Assembly (NCBI GenBank): GCA_019454045.1
Contig: SKCR01007779.1
Coordinates: 186,001-250,000, forward strand
Length of the DNA stretch: 64,000 nucleotides
Direction: 5' to 3'
Source of the DNA: Zanthoxylum bungeanum
Taxonomy: Eukaryota > Streptophyta > Magnoliopsida > Sapindales > Rutaceae
Positions 43,831-55,268 of the stretch are shown here, one piece after another. Positions within the stretch are counted from its first letter, which is position 1; every line of letters starts with the position of its first letter. Under the pieces are notes generated by a model that was not told where the DNA came from, did not search any database, and saw only the letters and a program-made list of their open reading frames with translations. Position numbers and translations under genes: made by a program.

Positions 43831-44434
43831 AATCACTCAAGTATCTAACACATGAACTATGTACATGTCGCTCAAACTTTTGCTGAGAAAAAGCTTTCGT
43901 CAGCGGATTTGCAATGTTGTCATCTGATGCGATATGCTCGATCTTCACATCCCCATGATGTATGATCTCATGAATCAGATGGAAATTTCGAAGTACATGT
44001 TTGGATCGTTGATGAGACCGCAGTTCCTTAGCCTGTGCTATAGCCCCGTTATTGTCACAATACAAAGGTACGAGCTCAGCTGCTAACGGAACTACTCCTA
44101 ATCCAATTAGGAATTTACGGATCCAAACTGATTCTTTTGCTGCCTTAGCTGTAGCAATATATTCTGCTTCTGTTGTTGAATCGGTAACAGTCTCTTGCTT
44201 GGAAGATTTCCAAATCACTGCTCCGTTGTTCAAACAAAATATGTACCCTGATTGCGACTTATAGTCATCTTTATCGGTTTGGAAACTTGCATCGGCAAAC
44301 CCAGTCACCTCAAGTTCTCCTTCTCCATAGACTAAGAAGGCATCCTTAGTTTGTCTAATATATTTAAGGATGTTCTTAACAGCAATCCAATGACCATCAC
44401 CTGGATCGGCCTGATAACGACTGCACATGCTCAA
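43823..44434 (-). pseudogene. Copia-2 RNase H
   Basis: This 203-codon open frame contains DGHWIAVKNILKYIRQTKD, then FADASFQTDKDDYKSQSGYI, AVIWKSSKQETVTDSTTEAE and VPLYCDNNGAIAQAKE, and ends DWL. These are the RT connection and the copia RNase H with its acidic residues (Asp of FADAS, Glu of TEAEY, Asp of CDNNGA) all kept. The domain removes RNA from the RNA:DNA hybrid. It is separated from RT (ending at 44600) by a stop and a further TGA/TAA-interrupted stretch, so it would not be made as part of a polyprotein. Confidence 0.92.
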
Positions 44435-44599
44435 AGCATATGAAACATCAGATTACGTACATATCATGGCATACATGATCGATCCGACTGCGGAAGCATA
44501 CGGGATCTGACTCATGATATCTTTCTTATCTTTTGTTTTAGGACACATGTCCTTAGATAAAGAGATGTCATGTGATACCGGAAGCAGTCCCCTCTTAGA

Positions 44600-45340
44600 C
44601 TAATCCATGTTGAATCTCTTCAACACTTTGTCAATGTACGTGCTCTGGGAGAGTCCAAGCAGCTTTCTGGATCTATCCTGGTAGATCCTTATTCCCAGAA
44701 TAAAGGCTGCTTCTCCCAGCTCTTTCATGGAGAATTTTAATGAACACCAAGCTTTCACCGAGTGTAGCATGGGAATGTCATTACCAAGAAGCAATACATC
44801 ATCTACATATAGGACAATGAATGTCAGTGCGCTCCCACTAACCTTCTTATATACACAATAATCATCTTCGTTTTGAATGAAATCATATTCTTTTATGATC
44901 TCATCAAAACGTTGGTTCCAAGAACGCGATGTTTGCTTCAATCCATAAATGGATCGGTTTAACTTGCAAACCTTGTTTGCATGTTTTGGCACGACAAAAC
45001 CGTCGGGTTGTTGCATATAAACATCCTCCAAAAGGTTTCCGTTAAGGAAAGCGATTTTGACATTCATCTGCCATATTTCATAATCAAAATATGCAGCAAT
45101 AGCAAGCATTATCCTAATGAATTTAATCATGGCAACAGGTGAAAAAGTTTCATCGTAATCGACACCATGTCGTTGACGATACCCTTTCCCTACAAGCCTA
45201 GTTTTGTATGTTTGTATATTGCCTTCCATGTCTGTCTTCCTCTTGAAGACCCATTTACAACCAATAGGCTTAATGCCTTCTCGTGCATCAACTAGTGTCC
45301 AAACTTGGTTGGCATACATGGAATCCATTTTGGACTTCAT
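44600..45340 (-). pseudogene. Copia-2 reverse transcriptase, first catalytic Asp lost
   Basis: The 246-codon open frame holds the copia RT: KPIGCKWVFKRKTDMEGNIQ, VDYDETFSPVAMIKFIRIML, IWQMNVKIAFLNGNLLEDVY, SIYGLKQTSRSWNQRFDEII, the polymerase YVDD box in LYVDDVLLLGND, and GEAAFILGIRIYQDRSRKLL. In functional copia elements the third block reads QMDVKTAFLNG; here Asp is Asn, removing a metal-binding residue. The upstream linker to integrase (about 45341-45508) has lost its frame, and the RT frame ends in a TAG at 44600. Confidence 0.93.
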
Positions 45341-45508
45341 GGCATTCTGCCATAAAGCGGAGTCGATACCTTGTATCGCTTCCTCATACGTAGTCGATTC
45401 ATCTTCCTCAATAAGATTAATGTCTACATGAGGTGAGATCAGAAACTCATACCTCTCAGGTTGTTTTCTGACTCTCTCTGACCTACGCGGTTCTTGTGTA
45501 TTAGAAGA

Positions 45509-46591
45509 TTATGGAATAGTCACATCCCTGAAGGACTGTTGGTGTTCCGTAAGGGGTTCGGTGCTAGGAACAGTATCACTCCGATTTTCATCGAGTTCTA
45601 CTTTCCTCCCACTTACCACTGCATTTAGGAATTCCTTTTCTAGGAATACCGCATGGAGAGCAACAAATGTTTTGTTCTCTTGTGGGTGATAAAAATAATA
45701 TCCTTTGGTTTCCCTAAGATAACCTACAAATAGGCACTTATCCGATTTAGGTTCTAGTTTGGTATTATCCAAACGTTTAACATATGCCCAGCATCCCCAA
45801 ATTTTTAGGAATGAGAAACCCGGTTTCTTTCTTGTCAATATTTCATATGGAGTCTGTCCAACAGACTTTGACAGAACCTTATTCAAAATAAGTATTGCAT
45901 TGTTCGATGCGTATCCCCAAAAGGAAATTGGTAGCTCAGTGCGACTCATCATTGACCTTACCATGTCCAACAAAGTTCGATTTCTCCGTTCGGACACACC
46001 ATTCAATTGAGGCGTTCTGGGAGGAGTCAACTGTGAAAGAATACCATATTCTTTTAAGTAATCGAGAAACTCATTGCTCAAGTATTCTCCACCACGGTCA
46101 GACCTCAATGTTTTAATACTTTTGTCGGTCTGTTTTTATACTTCGTGTCGAAACTCTTTGAATTTCTCAAAAGTTTCCGACTTGTGTTTCATAAGATACA
46201 CATAACCATAACGCGATGCATCATCCGTAAAGGTTACGAAGTATTCAAATCCACCTCTAGCCTAGCTAGACATGGGCCCACATACGTCACTATGAACGAA
46301 GGCTAACAGTTCGGTGCCATGTACCCATTTACCGCTAAAATGTGTTTTAGGCATTTTACCTAACAAACAAGATTCGCATACATCATATGAATTAGGATCA
46401 AATTCATCCAAGTATCCATTCTTCGAAAGAGTGGATATACGAGTCTTGTTAATGTGTCCCAGACGACAATGCCACAAATAAGTTTCATCTATGTTACTCA
46501 ATTTGAGTCTTTTGTTTGTCATGTTATATGTTTGAGATTCATTTATATTCAAAATATAAAGACCATTATTAACATATGTTGTACATATCAA
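45509..46591 (-). pseudogene. Copia-2 pre-integrase zinc domain and integrase
   Basis: 46591-46262 encodes the zinc-binding segment (WHCRLGHINKTRISTL, then YDVCESCLLGKM) and the first core motif FVHSDVCGPMS, then a stop. 46108-45509 continues with RSDRGGEYLSNEFLDYLKEY, the glutamate motif (NGVSERRNRTLLDMVRSMMS), FWGYASNNAILILNK and the C-terminal FLEKEFLNAVVSGRKVELDE. All three residues of the D-D-E triad are present. The stop at 46262 and another near 46135 split the protein. Integrase inserts the cDNA. Confidence 0.93.
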
Positions 46592-46885
46592 AAATCATCT
46601 TTATATACAAAACACCTAGTGTTCCGGAATACAAAGGTATACCCACATCGGGTTAAACTAGATACATAGATGATATTCCTAGTCAAACTAGGTACAAAAT
46701 AACAGTCTCCTAAGTTAAGTACATGTCCCGATGGTAGATTCAAAACATAGGTGCCAATGGCCAAAACGGCGACTCTTGTCCCATTTCTGACTCGGAGGTC
46801 GATCTCTCCTGAAGCCAGTCTCCTGCTAATCTGCAGATTCTGCACATCAGTACATATGTGAGTACCACATCCAGAATCAAAAATC
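46588..46885 (-). pseudogene. Copia-2 aspartic protease
   Basis: The active-site segment IFDSGCGTHICTDVQNLQIS (about 46880-46820) keeps D-S-G and is preceded by an in-frame TAG. 46845-46588 continues through LRVRNGTRVAVLAIGTYVLN and LNLGDCYFVPSLTRNIIYVS, the usual C-terminal half. It would process the Gag-Pol polyprotein; nonsense changes before and after it prevent that. Confidence 0.85.
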
Positions 46886-47172
46886 TAATTTTTAAAACTA
46901 GTAGTGGACATGTTTATTTCAATAACAAACATTCCTGAAGCCGGAGCCTTGCCCGTCTTCACTTCCTTCATGTGCGCCTTGTACTCACGGAAGTCACGCT
47001 TCCAGTGACCCTGTTTGCCACAGTATAGGCATACATCTTGGGATATGTCCTTCATCTTCCTAGAAGACTTTGATGATTTGCCATTGCCCTTCTTTTCTTC
47101 TTCTTCACACCTCCAGAAGCCTTCGGCCAAGCCTTGGCCTTCTGAGATGTCGAAGTAAGATGCGTCTTGCAC
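46885..47172 (-). pseudogene. Copia-2 gag C-terminus with altered zinc knuckle
   Basis: The frame reads SSKSSRKMKDISQDVCLYC, then GKQGHWKRDFREYKA, then a VKTGKAPASGMF tail. The spacing C-x2-C-x4-H-x4 is conserved, but the fourth ligand is Phe. The same Phe occurs in copia-1, so the change predates their split or was inherited from a common master. The upstream link to the capsid part (47241) is frame-shifted. Confidence 0.85.
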
Positions 47173-47239
47173 TTCTTACCCTTCAGAAGCTATGGATATG
47201 CCTATTTCAGCATTGCCATCAACTCTCCAATAGTCTTCT

Positions 47240-47777
47240 CTTAGTTCATCATGTTGTAGTTCATGATGAACCCGCCCCAGCAGTCGGGCAGAGACTGTAA
47301 GATCAAATCTATAGAAGTCTTGGCCACAAAGGTTATGCCCAGCTGACCTAGTTGTTCGATGTCAGCAATCATCTGCGACACATAGTGCTCGACAGATGTA
47401 CCCTCTAACATACGTGAGCGAAATAGCTTCTTTTGCAATTCGTACTTCTGAGATCTAAGGTTAGATCTGTGAAGGTCCTTCAATTTCAACATCATGTTGT
47501 AAGGATCTAATCCTTTGTTGTGACGACGAAATTACGGAGTCATTGCAGCAAGCATGACGGACTGAGCAGTAAAGTTATCATCACGGTGAGTCTTCCAAAG
47601 CTCACGCTCTATTATTTGCTCAGGTCCGGGCTCAGGCCCGAGAGGTCTCTCTATCGAATAGAGTAACTTCTCAGCTCCCAGGACTATCCTGAGGTTCATC
47701 TCCCAATTTGGAAAATTGGAGCCGTTAAAGACATTATCGCCCATGACGATGTCCCTAACGCTAATCTTTCCAGCCAT
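47240..47777 (-). pseudogene. Copia-2 gag capsid region
   Basis: The start codon is best placed at 47777 (MAGKISVRDIV); an upstream ATG at 47804 is in frame but lies outside the conserved part. The protein runs through FNGSNFPNWEMNLRIVLGAE and ERELWKTHRDDNFTAQSVML, meets a stop after AAMTP (47532), and resumes at 47495 with MMLKLKDLHRSNLRSQKYEL, SVEHYVSQMIADIEQLGQLG and LILQSLPDCWGGFIMNYNMM before a stop at 47241. This is the UBN2-like copia capsid, with two nonsense changes. Confidence 0.9.
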
Positions 47778-48224
47778 CTCGATTGCAATAGTCCAACTAT
47801 TCAATCAACGATATCGGGTACACTCAAAATGTAATGGTTACTATAGTCCAACTATATAACCAACTACAAGTGGAGTAGTGTCTTGTACAGTCTAACTATT
47901 CAAAGAAAGCAATAAAACAAATATTAGTCCAACTAATATATTTATAACGATGATAAATAAAATAAAATAAAATAAAAGAGCGCGTATCAGCAAGTATTAA
48001 ACGAAATTGCAAATTTAATACTGGCCTCCCACTATTTTTCGATGAGCCTTTAACCCTCTGTTGAGTACTCTAGAAACCCAGTTTCCTAGTGGGCTAGGAT
48101 CCCGTTAAATAACACACAACCTTACTTTTGGCCAACAAGTTGTATGAACCTTAACTAGGTAAATCTCTAAGATCAATTGGATCACATCCAATTCCTAGAA
48201 CTGGTAGGTGGACCTCCAAGTCCA

Positions 48225-48262
<38 letters not shown>

Positions 48263-50040
48263 AATATATATTTCCTAACATTTTCCTCTGAATCAACTAA
48301 GCCTTGGTTTTGGCTCAACAAGCTTAATGATTCCAGTTAAGCGCGACCCATTGACAGTGGGAAATCTTCGTAATCCACGTCGATGAACATAAGTGACCTT
48401 GACTTTGGCCGACAAGTCACAACTGCCCAAGACATGCGATATATAACAAAGCCTTCATGGTTCAAACACATCCGCGATGGACAATGATCTTGACATTGGC
48501 CAACAAATCAAAGCCAATCTTGGATCTTGAGAAAGAACCACTCAATGGAAGGAAAACGCTTAATATTGTAGTGAGGGTTTTTTGCGTAAATTGGCAACCA
48601 ATTTATTATCTTTGATTAGGTCTCATCATACACCCTTAAACATACACTCTAAAAGCATAATAAGGCGCGATAAAATTTAATAATGATATGTGGATGGATA
48701 TATAATACAATTTGTTCCTAGAACAAATCTCTCTCTTGCCTCTCTCCCACTAGCACATTATATACTTCTACCCAATTACATAATACATAAAGAAACCTCA
48801 TTTTCATTGAGGGGAATTGGTGAGAAGAGAAATACAAAGAGATAATGAGGTGAAAGGCTGGACACGCAGGTCCAATTTAAATAAATTCCAAATTTACAAT
48901 AATTTCTAAAATTGCCCACACCCAACTAATATCCATCTGATAAACATTATTCATACAAATACATCCAAGTATTCACACAAAGCATGATGTCAATCAATTT
49001 AATCCAATTAATTAATCTTTGATTAATGACCATCCAATGTTCATACAACGATTTGATTTGTGCGAGTCCAACTCGTTTAATAATAAATACTCAAAGTAAG
49101 TATTCTTTGAATTATATCGAACTACAATTTTAAATCCAATCTAGATTTTATCCAATACTAATTCATATTTAATTCCAAATTAAATAATTACACTTTTAAT
49201 AGTGCATTTTAGACTTGGATTCCAAATCCAATCTATTTGGGTCTCAAAGGCCCAAATAGCATCCAATGTCATTTCAATTAAAGTCCAATGGGCTTTCAAT
49301 TAATTCTTTAGGCATGGGCTTTGGCCATAATGGATCAAACCCAAAATGCCAAGGCTCAATTAGGAATCACCATATGCCAAAAATCAATTTAGGCCCAATT
49401 AAATTATTAAAGGCCCAAAAGTCATATTTGGACTTTATGGAAATGGTTTTAGGCCCAATTGGATCCAACCCGATTGTCCAAAACCAAACTTGGCCCAACC
49501 AAGCCCATTAGCCCAAATATAACAAATTAGCCCAATCCAATTTTAAAGACTAATTTATATTAACATAATATTCCAAATATCACATTAATTTCAATTAAAG
49601 TGTAATTAACACAATTAATCTATTAATCTAATATTTCTAAAATATTAATTAATCAAATTAAACATGCTTAATATTTCAATTCATGTCCAACACAAATTGA
49701 AGCAAAATCAATTCTTCCATCATGCTCAGACTCACGACAACCACATGAAATTAACATCCAATTTTCATTTCAATCCAATTAAATCAACAATTAACATTCA
49801 ATTTCATGCCATTTAACACATCCAATTGTCAAATTCAAAAAAAAAATCACCATGAGGTTTTTTTAGGGTACCATTCGGCCATGCTAAAGGAATTGGGGAT
49901 TTTTGATCCAATCAATTTTTCACAAATCCAATTCATCATATATTAACACAACCAAACAATCAATTTAGACATTTACAACCTCCAAGCAAAATCCCCAAAT
50001 TAAAGTTAAGAACCCTAAAATTCAAATCATGCTTAGATTG
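47778..50040 (-). other. Long leader of copia-2
   Basis: Homologous to the copia-1 leader. It has four copies of the TTGTTGGCCAAAGTCAAGG motif on the minus strand (near 48508, 48417, 48320 and 48139). It also has many TGGGCC/AAGCCCA motifs (49250-49510) and an (AT)17 tract at 48226-48260. No open frame longer than about 80 codons is credible. Confidence 0.75.
48226..48260. repeat. (AT)n microsatellite
   Basis: About 17 uninterrupted AT units lie inside the copia-2 leader. The corresponding part of copia-1 (near 21120-21150) has only short ATAT runs, so the expansion came after the copies split. Confidence 0.95.
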
Positions 50041-50054
50041 GCTCTTGATACCAT
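50041..50054 (-). other. Primer-binding site of copia-2
   Basis: The minus strand beside the 5' LTR reads ATGGTATCAAGAGC, a near-perfect initiator tRNA-Met PBS (TGGTATCAGAGC with one extra A). Confidence 0.85.
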
Positions 50055-51908
50055 TGTTAGTGTCCTACACATGCCCAAGGTCTCTAAATCATGATTTGTG
50101 AGTGAATAAATCAAGATAAGTTGTGGAAGACTTACATTGATCGGTTTGGAAATTTCAAAAAAAAAATTGATGTATGTTGAAGCTCCAAGCTTTGTAGAGT
50201 GTTTCCAACTCTTGGGTGAGTTTCCTCATCACCTTAATCAACTCGAAATGTGCTAGCAAGCTTGAAATTTTTGCAACAAAAATTTCCAAAGAGAGAAGAA
50301 GGCTCTCGGCTAAGGAGAGAAAGAAGAGAGATGGAGTGGTTTGTGTTGACTTGTTTCAAAAACAAAAGCAAAAGCAAGTGTTACAAAACTTGCTCAACAC
50401 ACTTTAGTTGTGTGAAAAATTACATTAAATGAGCTCAACTACTTCCATCATCTTTTGACAAGTTGATGTAAGTCAAGTGGGTCCCACCACTTTGAAATTC
50501 CAAATTTGAGTTGGCTCACTCAACACACAACTAAGCTTTGGGCACGAGTTCGTTTAATTCGACTAAACGAATTTTCCGTCGCTAAATAATTAAATCTAAT
50601 TTAATTAAATAATTATGTCTTGCAAAATTATTACGAAAGTCGCTTACGAATTAATTCCAAATTAATTCGTTCGCTCGAATTAAAATCCAATTTTAATTCC
50701 GTAATGAAATCCAATTTCAATTAATATATCTGATATATTATTTTAGCCCAAATAAATAAATTAAATAGAAAAATCCAATTTAACAATTAAATTTATTTTA
50801 TCGATTAATTCCAAATTAATCGCGTTCTCTCTTCTATACGGATTTAATCCCAGATTAATTTTGTTCGAGTCAAATATCATTGGTGAATCTTTGGGAAGCG
50901 ACCCAAGAGATTCCTGGATATGTTGGCAGTAAATACGGTTGTCGAACTATCCGACAAGGGCGTACCCCGTACCACGTTCTCACCGATTTACAAGACATGG
51001 TTGGCTTCTAGCAAAGCATCGTGCCTACCCAATTCTCCAGAAATATTCAACGAAGAATATATAATCTGTATCAGGCGTAGTATACAAAGTATTGCATAAT
51101 ACGATCCAGTATCGGATGTCACATGCTAGGCCTAGGGCTGGAATTGTGTCTGCCTCGTACGAAGCATATATCGGATCATCAGCAACTAGTCTCTGTAATC
51201 GGATAATCATGACCTAGTCATACTATCCCGATAGCTGCACCATTTAAGAGTACTAGTTTTGTATCATGCGTGATCATCATCTCCATATGACTGAAGTGAT
51301 ACTTCTATTTTGACATCACACCCAATACACTACGATTCTCAGTAAACCCAGAAGAGGCGTACACAGAACCTGTTAAAGCTCCGAACGAGCAAAACCAAAG
51401 CGTACTGATTGTCGCAAGTATTAGCGATGCAAGTCTCAGGTTAAGACCACATACACCTACCCTGATTCGGATTCCTATAGACACATAGTCATACTACCAA
51501 TAGGACTCTGAGGGGTCTATCCAGAGCGAAGTTGTTCCCGGCCCAACGGCTAACAGAACCTCTTATCACACTTGCATAAGTATCCAATACTTAAATATAT
51601 GAGAACTATGTCGTTAAGCTTCCATAACGCGCAAAAGTGTAATACAAGTCTATTTCGCATTATCGATGTCCAGTCTCGATAATACTACGACTAGGTATAT
51701 TTAATGATCAAACCTTTCGTGGATTAATATTGTCTCATATCTTATTAATCCAGTACTAATCATATAGACTTTTATCATTTATATATATCCAAGTAATCCA
51801 ATTATACAAAATGATAAAAATAACAATTTCATTTGTCACATAGTTAATTTGTACAAAAACACAATGTCTTTTACAAATAGTGATGCTATGGGTCATAATT
51901 GTCCAACA
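50055..51908 (-). mobile_element. 5' LTR of copia-2
   Basis: 1854 bp, very similar to 41911-43808. It differs by small indels, notably loss of about 60 bp of hairpin units near 50850 and presence of the AAGCTCCGAACGAGC stretch (about 51376-51390) absent from the other LTR. The outer end GTCCAACA is followed by TSD GAATC. Confidence 0.94.
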
Positions 51909-51913
51909 GAATC

Positions 51914-52284
51914 ATACTGTGCAAATGATATGCATTAAGTACCACCACTTCATTTATAATTCTGGTGGGGGAATTTCTTTTTAAGAGAAAAACGTAGATT
52001 CTTGCAGCCTCTTTATATTATTGTAGTTTTATTTTAGTGATCGAAGTTACGTTGTAAAATTTACATTTAAGGTTTTATACTTTTAATATATCATATGAGT
52101 CTCATAATTATTGATGTTACAATTATTTTTTATTACTTATAAATTTGATAAATGGCAAAAAAGGAAAATAATAAAAAGATGTCACCATTTGTTTTTAACT
52201 ATAAGGACATGATGGGTATTATCAAAAAATCAGGGACTTAATGGACATTATGAATAAAATTAAGGACTCATAAGGCTTTATCCC
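51914..52284. other. MULE right interior and right terminal inverted repeat
   Basis: The inverted counterpart of 41232-41430 occupies about 52070-52284. Matching blocks include AATTATTGATGTTACAATTA-like, TCAGGGACTTAATGG and ATTAAGGACTCATAAGGC. It ends TTTATCCC before TSD TATCTCATG. Confidence 0.8.
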
Positions 52285-52293
52285 TATCTCATG

Positions 52294-53391
52294 TCATAAA
52301 TAGCTGAGTACGAACTAAGCATCATTATACTTGTTTATAATATTGTTTTGAGTCATTTTGACTTATTTTTTTCTCATTGTGTGTGTTTTTAGTCATTGCA
52401 TATTGTATTTCATTTAACATTGCATATTTTTGTGTTTTTTTTTTATTTCCACTATGTTCTTTTTACTAATTAAGTTGTGCTGTTAGTGAGGGAGAGTAAG
52501 TTAGGTTTTCAAGAATTAAGTGTGTCTACTTATAATTCTCTTTGATGGTTTTGGCTTTCTATGGGCAGTAGGTCGATTTTATTGGTCTCATCCATTATCA
52601 TTTCGTGACAAAAAGGGGCAGTATGATATTTTTCTTTTTTTATAAATGCATGAGAATATTTTTTATTTTTATTGTTTTTTATATTCCCATTATTTTTCAC
52701 GGATATATTGTTGTTTATGACTATTTCCGGTGAGCATATTAGTTGCGGTGGCATTACGTCTTCATCAAAAACCAGACTTTTTATTTAGGTATTAGATCTA
52801 GTCATATTATAATAAGTCATTGTCTTAATGGTTGGCAGTTGGCTATTTTATTTTTACATCTTTTATCATAATATTTGTATTATGTGATTTTATCACGGAA
52901 TATACAAGTAGAGAAATATAAATAAATGTATCTAAAATGTATCTAAAATGTATCTATGCGTAGATCGGTAGATGCATCGAATTGTGCAAGAATCATGATA
53001 TAAATAAAACCTTTCTTCATTTGACAACTTTTTTCCCCCTATTTCAAGCTGTTTTAATAAAAGAGAAATTCAAAACTTCAACTAAATTAGTAAAATATAT
53101 AATATTATGTGGCATATTCCGATGACATTTAAAGCTTCTGCCCCATCTCCACCCAACATGATACCAATGTCCCACTTGACCTAAAATACATATTTTATTT
53201 AGTGTTTGAATATAAGTCATTAAGTTACATAAGTTTAGGACATCTATTTAAAAGGACACGTGTATCAAAAATATATGAGAAATGAAGTATTACAGAAAAT
53301 AATGATAAGTTTAAATACTTATCTTAATAATAAAACGAGAAAGTGTCAATTATTCAACCGATAAGTGGTTTGCCTAAAAATCTCTTTTAAC
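52294..53391. other. AT-rich sequence, partly copia-like
   Basis: The first part continues the MULE target and includes TTTCGTGACAAAAAGGGGC (about 52602-52620), a phrase similar to that found in the 3' region of SIRE-like copia elements; that assignment is tentative. An 11-bp unit AAATGTATCTA is repeated three times at 52924-52956. No gene is seen. Confidence 0.4.
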
Positions 53392-53748
53392 ATGAATAAA
53401 ACATATAAACCCCAATGGGTTGACTCAATGGTAAAGGCTTTGTGCTTAAGGGGTTTGCTCATTCTCAGGTTCAAGGTTCGAATCTCACTAGATACATTTC
53501 CTTGAGGTCATGCCCCCTGGTGTCAAAAGCCAGCGACTTACCCTGATCTGCGTTAGGAAACTTCTGAGGGCACGGGGCACAAGTCTCGGGGATTAATCGA
53601 GGTGAGCATAAGCTGGCTCGGACACCCCGATTATCCAAAAAAAAAAATGAATAAAACATATACTTTTATATTCTAATGACTATGTAATTTGCCTATAAAT
53701 CTCTTTTAACATGTATAAAACATACACTTTTATATTCTAATGGCTATG
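53368..53748. repeat. About 60-bp tandem duplication split by the SINE
   Basis: TTGCCT-AAATCTCTTTTAAC, then ATG-ATAAAACATA and TTTTATATTCTAATG-CTATG occurs twice. The first copy (53368-53686) holds the SINE; the second (about 53687-53748) is intact. The duplication is therefore older than the SINE. Confidence 0.85.
53408..53646 (+). mobile_element. tRNA-derived SINE with 16-bp TSD
   Basis: It carries pol III promoter boxes A (TGACTCAATGG, 53421-53431) and B (GGTTCGAATC, 53475-53484) at normal spacing, a unique 3' body (CGGGGCACAAGTCTCGGGG) and an A-tail (53637-53647). The perfect target duplication ATGAATAAAACATATA lies at 53392-53407 and 53647-53662. It is about 239 bp, a typical plant SINE length, and appears recent because both the TSD and boxes are clean. 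Transcribed by RNA polymerase III and mobilised by LINE enzymes, by family analogy. Confidence 0.95.
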
Positions 53749-54960
53749 TATAATGGATTTGAATCCTCTATTCATCTTGTTTTTAATTTGAATTTTCTAA
53801 GATTCACTTATCGATGATTGATAATATGTTAAATAATAATAATATTACATCTAAATCATTCATGACTAATAATATAAATGTTACTTACAATTCTTAAAAA
53901 ATAGCAAATACAAGATGAGTAAATGATCTTTTTCCATTTGATTATAGAGTGTGTTCATAATATAATTTGAGATAATTCATACATCTGAGAATAATTTTCA
54001 CGGCAACATATATATTTTTTAACTTTATTAATATTTAGAGTTTGTTTGGAAGTATTTAAATCATAATAAAAGTATTTTTTTTTTAAAACTAAAAATGCTT
54101 AAAATATTTTGATAATATATTTTAAAATACTAATTAAGTGGTGTTTACTTATTATTATGTGAGAAACACTTATTTCGAGTGCTTATCATCTATTCATCTG
54201 GATACACAAGCTGATAATTTGTTGTCGTGTATCACTGAATTTTTAATAAGCCACCGCCCATTTATCGATTTTCGTGAACTTATTTTATCAGTAACCCCAC
54301 TTCTCAAAAAGTTTTTTTATTTTTATTTTTATTTTGCCTTCAAAAAAAATATGAGTGGTTGGCAAGGAAAAGGACTTCCAAAAAAAGATTCCAACTCTTT
54401 AAAAATCCAAATTTACATAACAAAAGTCATAAATAAAAGTTGTAACATTTGGTAGATTTTTCGAGTTCTTATCCAAAGAAAATGTTAAATTAAAAAATTT
54501 CAGCAAGGATAAGATACAAAATTTTTGTACAAATTAGGGGTAATCAGATGTCGGGTCAATTTAATAATCCGACAAATTTAAATTGGACGAATTTGAAATA
54601 TTAAATTTATCAAGTCGGGATTTTCAACTTGAGCTAATGCGTGCGGTTAGATATCATGTTTGCTAAATATATCGAGTTTAACATGACTCGACCCTAAAAA
54701 TATATGTTAGGAGGCGAATAAAGGATTAAAACTCATGATCTGACTCAATATTTGTTTTAGTTTAATAAGAAAATCTTGTTTTAATTTCGAAATTTGATTC
54801 GACCGATCCGATTCAATGACTCGATCCAACTCAACCAACTTCAGGTCTCCTTTTCAAATTTTTAGGTTCGGATTCAGTTTTTGCTTTGACGACTTAATCT
54901 AGTTCCCATTGTACAGCCATAGTACAAATTGTTGTGTCTATAAATCTATTGCATAATAAT
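53749..54960. other. AT-rich intergenic DNA, no gene seen
   Basis: It contains no convincing coding frame; the 105-codon frame at 54138-54455 has a long homopolymer-driven Phe/Tyr run and no motif. Around 54535-54860 there are several CGGGTC/GACTCGACCC-like and CCGAC motifs (TGTCGGGTCAA, ATGACTCGACCC, CGATCCGATTC) that could be a decayed MITE. I could not find its ends. Confidence 0.35.
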
Positions 54961-54967
54961 ATCCTAA

Positions 54968-55268
54968 AATTGCTATAATGATACTTTAGTCTATGTAGTT
55001 TTAGAAATACAAACTTTAGTTCATGTTGTTTTAGAAAATACAAGTTTCAATCCATACCATTAAATATATTTTTGCTAATTAAGTCATTTTTCATCAAATT
55101 TTGAAACAAATTTTTACTATACTTAGATAGTTTTTAGGATATTCAATGCATTTAACACTAATCAAATGAAAAATTATTCAAAATTAACGAAATATTTAAC
55201 GATATGAACTAAAATTTGTATTTTTAAAACTGTATTGTAATCTATAAGATACTTGGGTGTCATTTTCC
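54968..55268. repeat. Foldback (MITE-like) element, about 300 bp
   Basis: The left arm (ATGATACTTTAGTCTATGTA, GTTTTAGAAATACAAACTTT, AGTTCATG) is the imperfect inverse of the right arm (ATGAACTAAAATTTGTATTT, TTAAAACTG, TATAAGATACTTGGGTGTCAT). Each arm is about 50-60 bp, and the middle is AT-rich. I could not identify a TSD, so the superfamily is open. Confidence 0.65.

Larger units (their letters stand above)
41911..51908 (-). mobile_element. Ty1/copia element copia-2 (9,998 bp, best preserved)
   Basis: LTRs at 41911-43808 and 50055-51908 are flanked by TSD GAATC (41906-41910 and 51909-51913). On the minus strand the order is PBS, about 2.2 kb leader, gag, protease, integrase, RT, RNase H and PPT. 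Coding parts survive as several long frames separated by single stops or shifts. It is the same family as copia-1, sharing LTR ends (TGTTGGACAATTATGACC), leader motifs and hairpin array, but it is much less decayed. Catalytic damage (RT Asp to Asn) means it is not autonomous now. Confidence 0.96.
41232..52284. mobile_element. Non-autonomous MULE with 9-bp TSD, interrupted by copia-2
   Basis: The perfect 9-bp duplication TATCTCATG flanks it (41223-41231 and 52285-52293). The ends are about 200-bp imperfect inverted repeats: TAGGTCCCTAATTTTTTCAT and AAGTCCTTGATTTTTTCAT on the left, and the inverted equivalents near 52205-52265 on the right. A 9-bp TSD with long TIRs is diagnostic of Mutator-like elements. 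Without copia-2 it is about 1.05 kb with no transposase. Confidence 0.88.

Noticed and set aside
54138..54455. 105-codon plus-strand ORF
   Set aside because: No recognisable domain, AT-driven Phe/Tyr run, no promoter or splice context.
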